Source: an uncultured Elusimicrobium sp. (GTDB lineage: Bacteria > Elusimicrobiota > Endomicrobiia > Endomicrobiales > Endomicrobiaceae). Taken from it: a DNA stretch of 17,990 nt. This document shows positions 1-6,375 of the stretch, one piece after another. The stretch lies in NCBI GenBank assembly GCA_902761395.1, contig CACWKJ010000002.1:1-17990 (forward strand), in the 5' to 3' direction. The position numbers were made by a program, and so were the translations under genes. A model generated the notes under the pieces. That model ran no database searches. It saw only the letters and a list, made by a program, of their open reading frames with translations, and was not told where the DNA came from. Each line of letters begins with the position of its first letter. Positions within the stretch are counted from its first letter, which is position 1.

Positions 1-2
1 CA

Positions 3-2066
3 TTATAATGTGCTGGATTTCACGAAATTATCCGCAGCACTCATTACGGCCTTATAATATTTCTTTAACAATTCATGATCTTCGGTCTTATCAACCAAAG
101 AAAGTTTTTTACTTTTATTATCGAACGTAAACGATTGTATTGAATCGTCAACTAAATTATACTTTATTGCAATATTATCTTTCAAAACAACTCCGTCAAC
201 ATTTAATGCAATATTATCTTCCGTATCAAACAAATTATTTCCGAACGAAGTATACTTTGCCGATGATAACGACAAATTATACAAAGTAGGCATTATATCC
301 ATTTGAGAGCCGAACACTTTTGTGTTCACCTTTTGAATATTCAAATCTTTTTTTATTTGTTGCGGTATATAAATATAAAAAGGAACTGCATATCTTACAA
401 AAGTTTCTTCCGGAACATAATTTGAAAGTTCTCTTAAATTATGGTCACCGGTAACGGCAATAATGGTATTTTCCGCGAATTTGGATTTTTTCACATCGGT
501 TATAAACTTTGCAAGTTGTCTGTTTGCAAACTGATAAACTTTAAACAGATTTTTATTATTTAAATCTTTTGATGACATCATCTTTCCCACACTCGCAGGA
601 ACAGTTAAAGGTAACGGTTTATAATCATCGGAAACTTTATACGGAGGATGAGTTTGTGTCGTTATCGCATAAATAAATTTCGGTTCCGTTACATCTTCAT
701 CAAACAAATGTTTTTCCACCAATTCAAAAAGTTTATCGTCGTTTATTCCCCAGGAATGTCTGTCTTTAGCATCTGCGTGAATACTGCCTTCCCCTATAAT
801 ATCGTCAAATCCCTGCACTTTAAAAAATCCTTCCAAATCTCTCCATGTCATGCTGCCGCCATATAGTGCCATTGAATGATAACCGGCTTTCTTATACGGT
901 AATACCATAGAACTTGCAAACTGGCAAAAAGCATCTTGTGTTTGTGTAATTTGGTTCACATAAGGTCTTTGCGGTATTCCCAATGTTATAGACTCTATTG
1001 CATGAATCGTTATAAATCCCGCCGCTAAAAAATTGTAGAATACAATATCTTTATCAAAATGATTTTTCAGTTCTCCCATAACATCGAATTCTTTACTGTT
1101 ATTTAAAACAGGCATTTCACCGAACCCTTCCATAACTATAAGAACAACATTAGGTTTATTTGTTTCCAAACTTTTGTTTTCCGCGGTCACTTTGTTTATG
1201 GCACTGTTATAATCGGAAACATCTTTATATTTGGATAAAACGGTTAAATCCTGCATTATTCTATCTTTGTCCGAATATTTAAAAACGTTCTGTAAATTGA
1301 TAGCATTTTTTGCATTTTTAATTTTTAAATATATCGTGTCTGCCAACGGATGTATCGGATTTACACAAAGTTTATTTATAAACTGGTTAGGTGAAATTTG
1401 CGAATAAAAAAGGCCTAACGGGAACATCGAAAAAGAGCCCCTGGCAAAAATAAAATTCAAACACAATATTATAAGAACTGTTATAAACTTTTTGGTTTTA
1501 GACCAATACAATGTATTGAATATTCTTTCGTTATATTTAAGTTCTTTGTATGTCCATTTAGACAATTCAAATATGAAAATTGCCAAAACAGCAAACACTA
1601 TAACAAGGAAATAAAATCTGTAATCGGACAATATGGTTTTTATTAAAGCAAAAGTATCATCTTCAAAAAAGCCGAAAATCATTAAATTGTAGTGATCTTT
1701 GAAATAAGCATAAAAAGCCAAATCTACAAATATTGCCAAAAACATTAAAGTAAATATTGCAAAATAATAGTATTTAATAAAAGAAATTATTTTCTTAAAG
1801 AAAGGATAACTTTTTAACAACAAACATATTAAAAACAACAATGTTACGGGCGCATTTATATATGCAACTACAGATAAATCAAATCTGAAACCCATCCAAA
1901 AAGCTTTTAATACATACAATTTCATTGAAGATATTGCTGAAAAGTCCGCGAAATATACAAAGAAGAAAAACCTATAAACAGCAAGAAACACGAGAACTAC
2001 AATGTTTATAGGTATAATAAAAACAAAACTGTTTAATATAACATTAAAATTAAATCTTTCTTCCAT
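3..2066 (-). CDS. LTA synthase/sulfatase-family membrane phospho-transferase
   Basis: A complete 687-residue protein. About five hydrophobic segments are visible (roughly residues 10-38, 66-86, 100-122, 152-168 and 196-211), followed by a large extracytoplasmic alkaline-phosphatase/sulfatase-fold domain. The domain shows the expected order of metal and catalytic motifs: NVVLIVMEG with Glu313, a candidate nucleophile Thr353 in GFITIHAIES, the SWGINDDKLF block near 438-447, THPPY at 472-476 and TGDH at 539-542. Known family members move phosphoglycerol or phosphoethanolamine head groups from phospholipids onto lipoteichoic acid, periplasmic glucans or lipid A. Because the neighbouring genes look Gram-negative, I infer an OpgB-like or envelope-decorating transferase rather than true lipoteichoic acid synthesis; the acceptor cannot be read from sequence. 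It lies downstream of tRNA-Pro on the same strand and has no clear promoter of its own. The fold is confident, the substrate is not. Confidence 0.87.
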   Translation of the reverse strand: MEERFNFNVILNSFVFIIPINIVVLVFLAVYRFFFFVYFADFSAISSMKLYVLKAFWMGFRFDLSVVAYINAPVTLLFLICLLLKSYPFFKKIISFIKYYYFAIFTLMFLAIFVDLAFYAYFKDHYNLMIFGFFEDDTFALIKTILSDYRFYFLVIVFAVLAIFIFELSKWTYKELKYNERIFNTLYWSKTKKFITVLIILCLNFIFARGSFSMFPLGLFYSQISPNQFINKLCVNPIHPLADTIYLKIKNAKNAINLQNVFKYSDKDRIMQDLTVLSKYKDVSDYNSAINKVTAENKSLETNKPNVVLIVMEGFGEMPVLNNSKEFDVMGELKNHFDKDIVFYNFLAAGFITIHAIESITLGIPQRPYVNQITQTQDAFCQFASSMVLPYKKAGYHSMALYGGSMTWRDLEGFFKVQGFDDIIGEGSIHADAKDRHSWGINDDKLFELVEKHLFDEDVTEPKFIYAITTQTHPPYKVSDDYKPLPLTVPASVGKMMSSKDLNNKNLFKVYQFANRQLAKFITDVKKSKFAENTIIAVTGDHNLRELSNYVPEETFVRYAVPFYIYIPQQIKKDLNIQKVNTKVFGSQMDIMPTLYNLSLSSAKYTSFGNNLFDTEDNIALNVDGVVLKDNIAIKYNLVDDSIQSFTFDNKSKKLSLVDKTEDHELLKKYYKAVMSAADNFVKSSTL

Positions 2067-2138
2067 ATATCAGTAGATTATAGCATTTAAAAAATATTAG
2101 AACAATGATTTTATTGATTTGGAAATGAAATAAAAAAA

Positions 2139-2212
2139 TCGGGGAGGCGGGACTTGAACCCACGGTCTCCTGCTCCCAAAGCAGGCGCGTTAGCCAACTA
2201 CGCTACTCCCCG
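2139..2212 (-). tRNA. tRNA-Pro (anticodon UGG)
   Basis: A 74-nt cloverleaf folds on the minus strand. It has acceptor stem CGGGGAG/CTCCCCG, a D stem GCGT/ACGC, an anticodon stem CCTGC/GCAGG enclosing loop TTTGGGA, a 5-nt variable loop, a T stem GTGGG/CCCGC with loop TTCAAGT, and discriminator A73. The anticodon is UGG, which reads CCA and by wobble other proline codons. The C1-G72 first pair is typical of bacterial tRNA-Pro. CCA is not encoded: a T-run follows the discriminator directly, so CCA must be added enzymatically. Confidence 0.97.
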
Positions 2213-2240
2213 AAACGATATATATACAACCAGGTTAAAA

Positions 2241-2269
2241 ATTATACTAAAAATTTAATTTTTTAGCAA
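2241..2269 (-). promoter_or_regulatory. sigma70-type promoter for tRNA-Pro
   Basis: On the minus strand a TTGCTA -35 box (2264-2269) and a perfect TATAAT -10 box (2241-2246) are separated by 17 bases. The expected transcription start is about 20 nt before the tRNA 5' end, which leaves a short leader for RNase P. The downstream sulfatase-family gene may share this transcript. Confidence 0.75.
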
Positions 2270-2302
2270 CAGAACAAATGTTTTTACAAACGACAACAAA
2301 CT

Positions 2303-2343
2303 AAAAAGACGGACAGATTAAATTTAATCTGTCCATCTTTTTT
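2303..2343. terminator. Perfect-palindrome terminator after the beta-barrel gene
   Basis: A 24-bp perfect palindrome (2311-2334, half-site GGACAGATTAAA) is flanked by A-rich sequence on the left and T-rich sequence on the right. It can therefore act as an intrinsic terminator in either direction. On the minus strand it lies about 28 bp after the stop of the beta-barrel gene and is followed by a U-rich tract, so it ends that transcript and separates it from the tRNA promoter. Confidence 0.85.
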
Positions 2344-2361
2344 ATAAAATCAAATTTCTAA

Positions 2362-3846
2362 TTAGAACTTATATGAAGCACCTAACTGGAATGAAGAAGT
2401 AATTTCAGAAAGGAATCCATCATTGCCGGTAATCAACTTAACTTTGGAATTGATATCGTCGGAAACCATGAAGCAACCTACACCAAAGAAGAAATCCAAT
2501 CCTTCAACATATTTATATTTAACTTTCAAATCTACTTCGTCTCCGTAATTCAAACCATTGTCTCTTGCAGCAAAATTATAGTAATCTAAAGAGAATGTGA
2601 ATTTATCTTTATAATAATCCGCACCTATGTTGATAGCTCTGAAATCAATCATAGACAAAATACGAGTAACTTCTTGCTGACCGAAAACCATTCCCGGAAC
2701 ATAGTTTCCGAAATTTACGAAAGGTTTTATAGAAATTTTACCCGGATATTCTCCGTTCAAAAATTCTTTAACACCTTCTGTTCCGCCTTGTACTGCAAAA
2801 CCTGCTCTTACTTTTGCTTTCTTTTCTAAATCATAAGAAACATCAGCTTTTATAAGATTTGCTTCGCTTTTTATAGGGGAACCTTCAGCAATTAAATCTC
2901 CGGTACTGAAAGGATTGTCTCCAGCAAAATTCATTGCAAATTCTACGGATGCTTTTAAGCCGTCTACTTCTACACTGGGTTTAACACCTACTATGTCATA
3001 GTGAGCAACTAACGGATTTTCAATGTCATACGCATAAACCTGAACATTTAAAATATCTGCTAAGTTCAAGAATTTTGCATCGGCACCTACAACGGTAGTA
3101 TCTCTTCCCAAATCTATACCTCTATTATAAGCCTCTCCAGCCGCTAAAGGCATTATCAATCCGTCTACATTTAAAGGTACTCCCAAAACTTTTCCGAGAT
3201 TTGCATATATGAAGTTTGCTTTTATATTTTCTTTTTCATAGTATACTGTAGCCGCATCTACGGAAGATACACTATCAAAACCTATTAAAGGTAAGTTAAG
3301 ACCGAATAAAGGTTGATCGTGTCTTATACCGAAATACATTACGGAACTGTCTTCATCTCCGTAATATTGACGACCTACTTTAATACTTAAACCGTCAACA
3401 TCAAACAATTTTTTTATTGTTACGTTTGCAGTTTGTACTCTTATATTATCCAAATAACTTTGAATACTGTCACCTTTGGTTGCAGAACCGTTAAGATTAT
3501 CTACTAAGCCCAAAAACTTGTTCCCTTCACCCCAACTGGTAGAATAAGCCAACGAAAAATCTGCCGAAATGTTTTCAACGATATCAAATGTTAAACCTGC
3601 CGTAAGGAATGTTGTAACTCCGCTATAGTTTGAGTTAAGCATACCCTCTGATGTTTCTCCGTCTCTCATGGCTACTATACCCGGAACCAATTTTCCTAAA
3701 TTTACATCATAACCGTTCTGTACACTATAACCTATTGTTTGTCCTTCTCCGTAAAATTTAACGTTTTTCATGAACAAAAAATCTGTTGCATACAAAGACT
3801 GTGTACCCAAAATTACTGCAGCCAACAAAGCTACCAACTTTCTCAT
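2362..3846 (-). CDS. Predicted outer-membrane beta-barrel (porin-like) protein
   Basis: A 494-residue protein with a clear Sec signal peptide: a basic start, a hydrophobic core and a likely cleavage after SLYA near residue 20. The mature part is rich in alternating hydrophobic/polar stretches and aromatic residues, with no long helical membrane segment. It ends in GASYKF with C-terminal Phe, the usual signal for outer-membrane insertion by BamA. A KVGRQYYGDED segment near residues 156-166 recalls porins of the alginate-export type, but that is a weak resemblance. A strong AGGAGG ribosome site precedes the ATG. A perfect consensus promoter and a dedicated terminator make it a single-gene unit likely expressed at high level. 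The inferred role is a general or substrate-selective porin; the transported solute is unknown. Confidence 0.78.
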   Translation of the reverse strand: MRKLVALLAAVILGTQSLYATDFLFMKNVKFYGEGQTIGYSVQNGYDVNLGKLVPGIVAMRDGETSEGMLNSNYSGVTTFLTAGLTFDIVENISADFSLAYSTSWGEGNKFLGLVDNLNGSATKGDSIQSYLDNIRVQTANVTIKKLFDVDGLSIKVGRQYYGDEDSSVMYFGIRHDQPLFGLNLPLIGFDSVSSVDAATVYYEKENIKANFIYANLGKVLGVPLNVDGLIMPLAAGEAYNRGIDLGRDTTVVGADAKFLNLADILNVQVYAYDIENPLVAHYDIVGVKPSVEVDGLKASVEFAMNFAGDNPFSTGDLIAEGSPIKSEANLIKADVSYDLEKKAKVRAGFAVQGGTEGVKEFLNGEYPGKISIKPFVNFGNYVPGMVFGQQEVTRILSMIDFRAINIGADYYKDKFTFSLDYYNFAARDNGLNYGDEVDLKVKYKYVEGLDFFFGVGCFMVSDDINSKVKLITGNDGFLSEITSSFQLGASYKF

Positions 3847-3902
3847 CTTTACTGCCTCCTTTTGTAAATTCTTATTTACTACATAATTTAAACAATATCC
3901 GA

Positions 3903-3931
3903 ATTATACAAAAGTAAAATACAATTGTCAA
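3903..3931 (-). promoter_or_regulatory. Perfect sigma70 consensus promoter for the beta-barrel gene
   Basis: On the minus strand TTGACA (3926-3931) and TATAAT (3903-3908) are separated by exactly 17 bases, the full consensus. The start site would fall near 3896, giving a leader of about 50 nt ending in an AGGAGG Shine-Dalgarno sequence close to the ATG at 3846. Such a promoter fits an abundant envelope protein. Confidence 0.85.
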
Positions 3932-3974
3932 AAATTTGTAAAATTTTTGTGATTATATAGTAAAAGACAATAAA

Positions 3975-4006
3975 GAAAACAGCAGAGACTATGCTCTGCC
4001 GTTTTC
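3975..4006 (-). terminator. Intrinsic terminator of the groES-groEL operon
   Basis: A 13-bp stem with one G-U pair (arms 3975-3987 and 3994-4006, 6-nt loop) is followed on the minus strand by a U-rich tract. It lies 34 bp past the groEL stop and upstream of the next gene's promoter. A second, AT-only hairpin (about 4018-4042, core AAATTTGT/ACAAATTT) overlaps the groEL stop codon and may help. Confidence 0.82.
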
Positions 4007-4040
4007 TTTTTATAGGTAAAAAATTTGTTACACAAATTTT

Positions 4041-5672
4041 TTAATACATCGGAGGCATTCCCCCGCCCATCGGAGGCATTGCCGGACCGTCTTTCTTTTC
4101 AGGAATATCCGTTACAAGAGCTTCCGTTGTAAGAACAAGTCCTGCAATTGAAGCTGCATTTTGCAATGCTGTTCTTGTAACTTTTGCAGGATCAACGATA
4201 CCTGCTTTTATCATATCAACAAATTCGTCGCTGTCTGCATTGTATCCGTAAGAAGCATCTTTTTTGTTTTTAATCTTATCAACTATAACCGAAGCTTCAA
4301 TACCAGCATTTTCAATTATTTGTCTGATAGGACCTTCCAAAGATTTCTTAACTATATTTATACCTGTTTGTTCGTCACTGTCTGCACCTTTTATATCGTC
4401 AAGTACAGATTGTGCTTTAAGTAATGCAACTCCGCCGCCTGCAACAATACCTTCTTCAACACCTGCTCTTGTTGCATTCATTGCATCTTCTACTTTAAAT
4501 TTCTTGGCTTTCATTTCAGCTTCTGTTGCCGCACCAACATTGATAACTGCAACTCCGCCTACCAACTTTGCCAATCTTTCCTGCAATTTTTCTTTATCAT
4601 AATCTGATTTTGTTTCTTCAATTTGTTTTCTTATTTGAGCAATTCTTTGTTCGATTTCTTTTTTGTCGCCCAAACCTGAAACGATTGTTGTGTTTTCTTT
4701 ATCTACAACAACTCTTTTTGCCTGACCTAACATTTCTATTGTTGCCGCATCAAGTTTTAAACCTGTTTCTTCTGAAATTACCGTTCCGCCCGTAAGAATT
4801 GCGATATCCTGCAACATTTCTTTTCTTCTGTCACCGAATCCCGGAGCTTTAACGGCGATAACTTTTAATGTTCCTCTGATTTTGTTAACAACCAATGTTG
4901 CTAATGCTTCACCTTCGATATCTTCCGCTATAATAATAAAACCTTTACCTGTTTGAACAACTTTTTCAAGCAAAGGAAGAATTTCCTGCATGGAAGAAAT
5001 CTTTTTATCCGTAATTATTATATAAGGATCTTCCAACACACCTTCCATTCTTTCCGCATCTGTTACAAAGTAAGGTGAGCAATATCCTCTGTCAAACTGC
5101 ATACCTTCAACAACATCCAATGTTGTATCTGCGGATTTACCTTCTTCAACGGTAATAACTCCGTCTTTACCGACTTTATCCATTGCATTTGCAATCAAAT
5201 CACCGATTTCTTTATCACTTGCTGAAATTGATGCGATTTGAGCAATTTCTTCTTTGCTGGAAACTTTTTTTGCTATTTTTTTAATTTCTTCTATAACTGC
5301 TGCAACTGCTTTATCGATACCTTTCTTTATATGATTGGCATTTGCACCTGAAGTTATATTTCTTAAACCTTCACCTATCATTGTTTGTGCCAAAACCGTT
5401 GCTGTTGTTGTTCCGTCACCTGCTATATCGTTGGTTTTGGAAGCAACTTCTTTTACAAGTTGTGCACCCATATTTTCAAAAGGATCTTCAAGTTCAATTT
5501 CTTTTGCAATGGTTACACCGTCGTTTGTTACTGTAGGTGAACCGAACTTTTTATCCAATACTACATATCTTCCTTTAGGTCCTAATGTTACTTTTACTGC
5601 ATTTGCAAGTTTATCTACACCGTCTTTCATAGCTTTTCTTGCATCATCCGTATACTTTAATTGTTTAGCCAT
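4041..5672 (-). CDS. groEL: Chaperonin GroEL (60 kDa, HSP60)
   Basis: A 543-residue protein, full length for the family. Hallmarks are the N-terminal VTLGPKGRYVVLD phosphate-binding loop (residues 28-40), TNDGVTIAKEIELEDPFENMGA, the GDGTTTATVLAQ ATP/metal motif at 85-96, and the C-terminal Gly/Met-rich tail ending GGGMPPMY that lines the folding cavity. GroEL forms two stacked heptameric rings and refolds client proteins in the cytosol with ATP and GroES. It follows groES in the same operon after a 116-bp spacer that contains repeats and can form a hairpin. An AGGAG ribosome site sits before the ATG. No key residue appears missing. Confidence 0.99.
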   Translation of the reverse strand: MAKQLKYTDDARKAMKDGVDKLANAVKVTLGPKGRYVVLDKKFGSPTVTNDGVTIAKEIELEDPFENMGAQLVKEVASKTNDIAGDGTTTATVLAQTMIGEGLRNITSGANANHIKKGIDKAVAAVIEEIKKIAKKVSSKEEIAQIASISASDKEIGDLIANAMDKVGKDGVITVEEGKSADTTLDVVEGMQFDRGYCSPYFVTDAERMEGVLEDPYIIITDKKISSMQEILPLLEKVVQTGKGFIIIAEDIEGEALATLVVNKIRGTLKVIAVKAPGFGDRRKEMLQDIAILTGGTVISEETGLKLDAATIEMLGQAKRVVVDKENTTIVSGLGDKKEIEQRIAQIRKQIEETKSDYDKEKLQERLAKLVGGVAVINVGAATEAEMKAKKFKVEDAMNATRAGVEEGIVAGGGVALLKAQSVLDDIKGADSDEQTGINIVKKSLEGPIRQIIENAGIEASVIVDKIKNKKDASYGYNADSDEFVDMIKAGIVDPAKVTRTALQNAASIAGLVLTTEALVTDIPEKKDGPAMPPMGGGMPPMY

Positions 5673-5705
5673 TTTATATATCTCCTTTATTAGTTTATAG
5701 CTTAT

Positions 5706-5782
5706 CGGGTTATTCGGTTATTTTTTAGTTGTTTTTGCCGTTCAACCTATAACCCCCTATCACCTTATCACCCTATAACCCG
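5706..5782. repeat. Degenerate GGTTAT repeats and hairpin in the groES-groEL spacer
   Basis: On the minus strand the spacer starts with a short degenerate direct-repeat run (about 5745-5781) built of units such as GGGTTATAG, GGTGATAAG and GTGATAGG. Two complementary copies follow nearer groEL. The outer pair is CGGGTTAT (5706-5713) with ATAACCCG (5775-5782). The inner pair is GGTTAT (5716-5721) with ATAACC (5749-5754). The transcript could therefore form a nested hairpin between the two cistrons. There is no strong U-tract, so it is not an obvious terminator. It could be a processing or stability element, or a fragment of an intergenic repeat family. Confidence 0.6.
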
Positions 5783-5788
5783 TCGTTC

Positions 5789-6076
5789 TTACTCCAAAAT
5801 ACCTAAAACATCATCTTGTGACATTATCAAGTATGCAACGTTATCTATTTTAACTTCCGTTCCGGAATATTTGCCGTACAAAACTTTATCACCGACTTTT
5901 ACATCCATAGGTATAACCTTACCGTCTTTACCCATTCTGCCGTTACCTGCTGCTATAACTGTTCCTTCCTGCGGTTTTTCTTTTGCGGTGTCGGGAATAA
6001 TTATTCCGCCGATTTTCTTTTCTTTTGGTTCTTCGGCTTTAACCAAAATTCTGTCACCTAATGGTCTGATTTTCAT
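5789..6076 (-). CDS. groES: Co-chaperonin GroES (10 kDa, HSP10)
   Basis: A 95-residue protein, normal length. It begins MKIRPLGDRILVK and carries the flexible mobile loop around residues 16-32 with the hydrophobic GGIIIPD tripeptide region that docks on the GroEL apical domain. The roof loop AGNGRMGKDGK lies near 43-53 and VKVGDKVLYGKYSG follows near 60-73. GroES caps the GroEL ring as a heptameric lid. A strong AGGAGG ribosome site lies just upstream of the ATG. It is the first gene of the operon and lies directly behind a consensus promoter with a CIRCE-like operator. Confidence 0.99.
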   Translation of the reverse strand: MKIRPLGDRILVKAEEPKEKKIGGIIIPDTAKEKPQEGTVIAAGNGRMGKDGKVIPMDVKVGDKVLYGKYSGTEVKIDNVAYLIMSQDDVLGILE

Positions 6077-6131
6077 CTTGTTCTCCTCCTAATTTATCTG
6101 TATTTTTTGAGTCTTTTATTAAAATTTATTT

Positions 6132-6158
6132 TTAGCACTCTTACTAAACAGTTGCTAA
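6132..6158 (-). promoter_or_regulatory. CIRCE-like operator (HrcA site) for groES-groEL
   Basis: The CIRCE consensus is TTAGCACTC-N9-GAGTGCTAA. Here one half is a perfect TTAGCACTC (6132-6140, plus strand), the spacer is exactly 9 bases, and the other half is AGTTGCTAA (6150-6158), matching 6 of 9 positions. The operator begins at the -10 box and covers the expected transcription start, the standard position for repression by HrcA in unstressed cells. hrcA itself is not in this window. Confidence 0.85.
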
Positions 6159-6186
6159 TTATATAACAAGTTTTTATTTTTGTCAA
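6158..6186 (-). promoter_or_regulatory. Consensus sigma70 promoter for groES-groEL
   Basis: On the minus strand TTGACA (6181-6186) and TATAAT (6158-6163) are separated by exactly 17 bases. The last base of the -10 box is the first base of the CIRCE-like operator. Vegetative sigma plus HrcA repression is the inferred control, rather than a dedicated heat-shock sigma factor. Confidence 0.87.
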
Positions 6187-6206
6187 TACTTTATATAAAA
6201 AAAATA

Positions 6207-6236
6207 TTGACAAACAAAAAAATAAAAATGTAAAAT
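6207..6236 (+). promoter_or_regulatory. Divergent sigma70-type promoter for gdhA or its leader RNA
   Basis: On the plus strand TTGACA (6207-6212) and TAAAAT (6231-6236) have an 18-base spacer. The -35 box and the divergent groES -35 box form an 8-bp inverted repeat, TGTCAATA (6181-6188) with TATTGACA (6205-6212), so the two promoters sit back to back about 20 bp apart. The expected transcription start is near 6243. Confidence 0.72.
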
Positions 6237-6242
6237 ACTTCC

Positions 6243-6338
6243 CAACACAACTATATATGATTTTAATAGAAAACTGAATAATTCACGAAAGCAAGGATGC
6301 TTTCACAAAGCAGCACGGAATGAATTATTCATTTTTTT
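6243..6338 (+). ncRNA. Structured leader or small RNA ending in an intrinsic terminator, upstream of gdhA
   Basis: The predicted transcript from the 6207-6236 promoter folds into a perfect 11-bp stem, TGAATAATTCA (6275-6285) with TGAATTATTCA (6321-6331), followed by seven T residues (6332-6338). Within its loop a 7-bp hairpin GAAAGCA-AGGA-TGCTTTC (6287-6304) forms. TGCTTT (6298-6303) can instead pair with AAAGCA (6307-6312), so two mutually exclusive inner folds exist. gdhA begins only 38 bp after the T-run and no other good promoter lies between. This is therefore either a conditional attenuator of gdhA or a short stable RNA with read-through into gdhA. I could not match it to a known riboswitch class. 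Confidence 0.6.
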
Positions 6339-6375
6339 GTGTAAAAAAACAAATTTATATAAGGAGCAAAAAAAG

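Noticed and set aside
4017..4042. AT-only hairpin at the groEL stop as the main terminator
   Set aside because: Its stem is almost entirely A-T and overlaps the stop codon. The GC-containing 13-bp hairpin at 3975-4006 is the better terminator.
5335..5700. 121-codon open frame on the plus strand antisense to the start of groEL
   Set aside because: It is fully antisense to a certain gene, has biased Ser/Phe/Pro-rich composition typical of a shadow frame, and has no convincing ribosome site or domain.
5745..5781. Possible CRISPR-like array in the groES-groEL spacer
   Set aside because: The repeats are about 9 bases, degenerate and contiguous with no unique spacers, and no cas genes are present.
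6243..6338. Known riboswitch (glutamine glnA-type, c-di-GMP GEMM-type) in the gdhA leader
   Set aside because: The conserved core sequences I know for these classes are not present. Only the terminator geometry is supported, so I left it unclassified.
6337..6375. Upstream in-frame TTG start for gdhA adding 13 residues
   Set aside because: It lies within the terminator T-run and has no ribosome site. The ATG at 6376 has AAGGAG at 9-base spacing and gives a normal glutamate dehydrogenase N-terminus.
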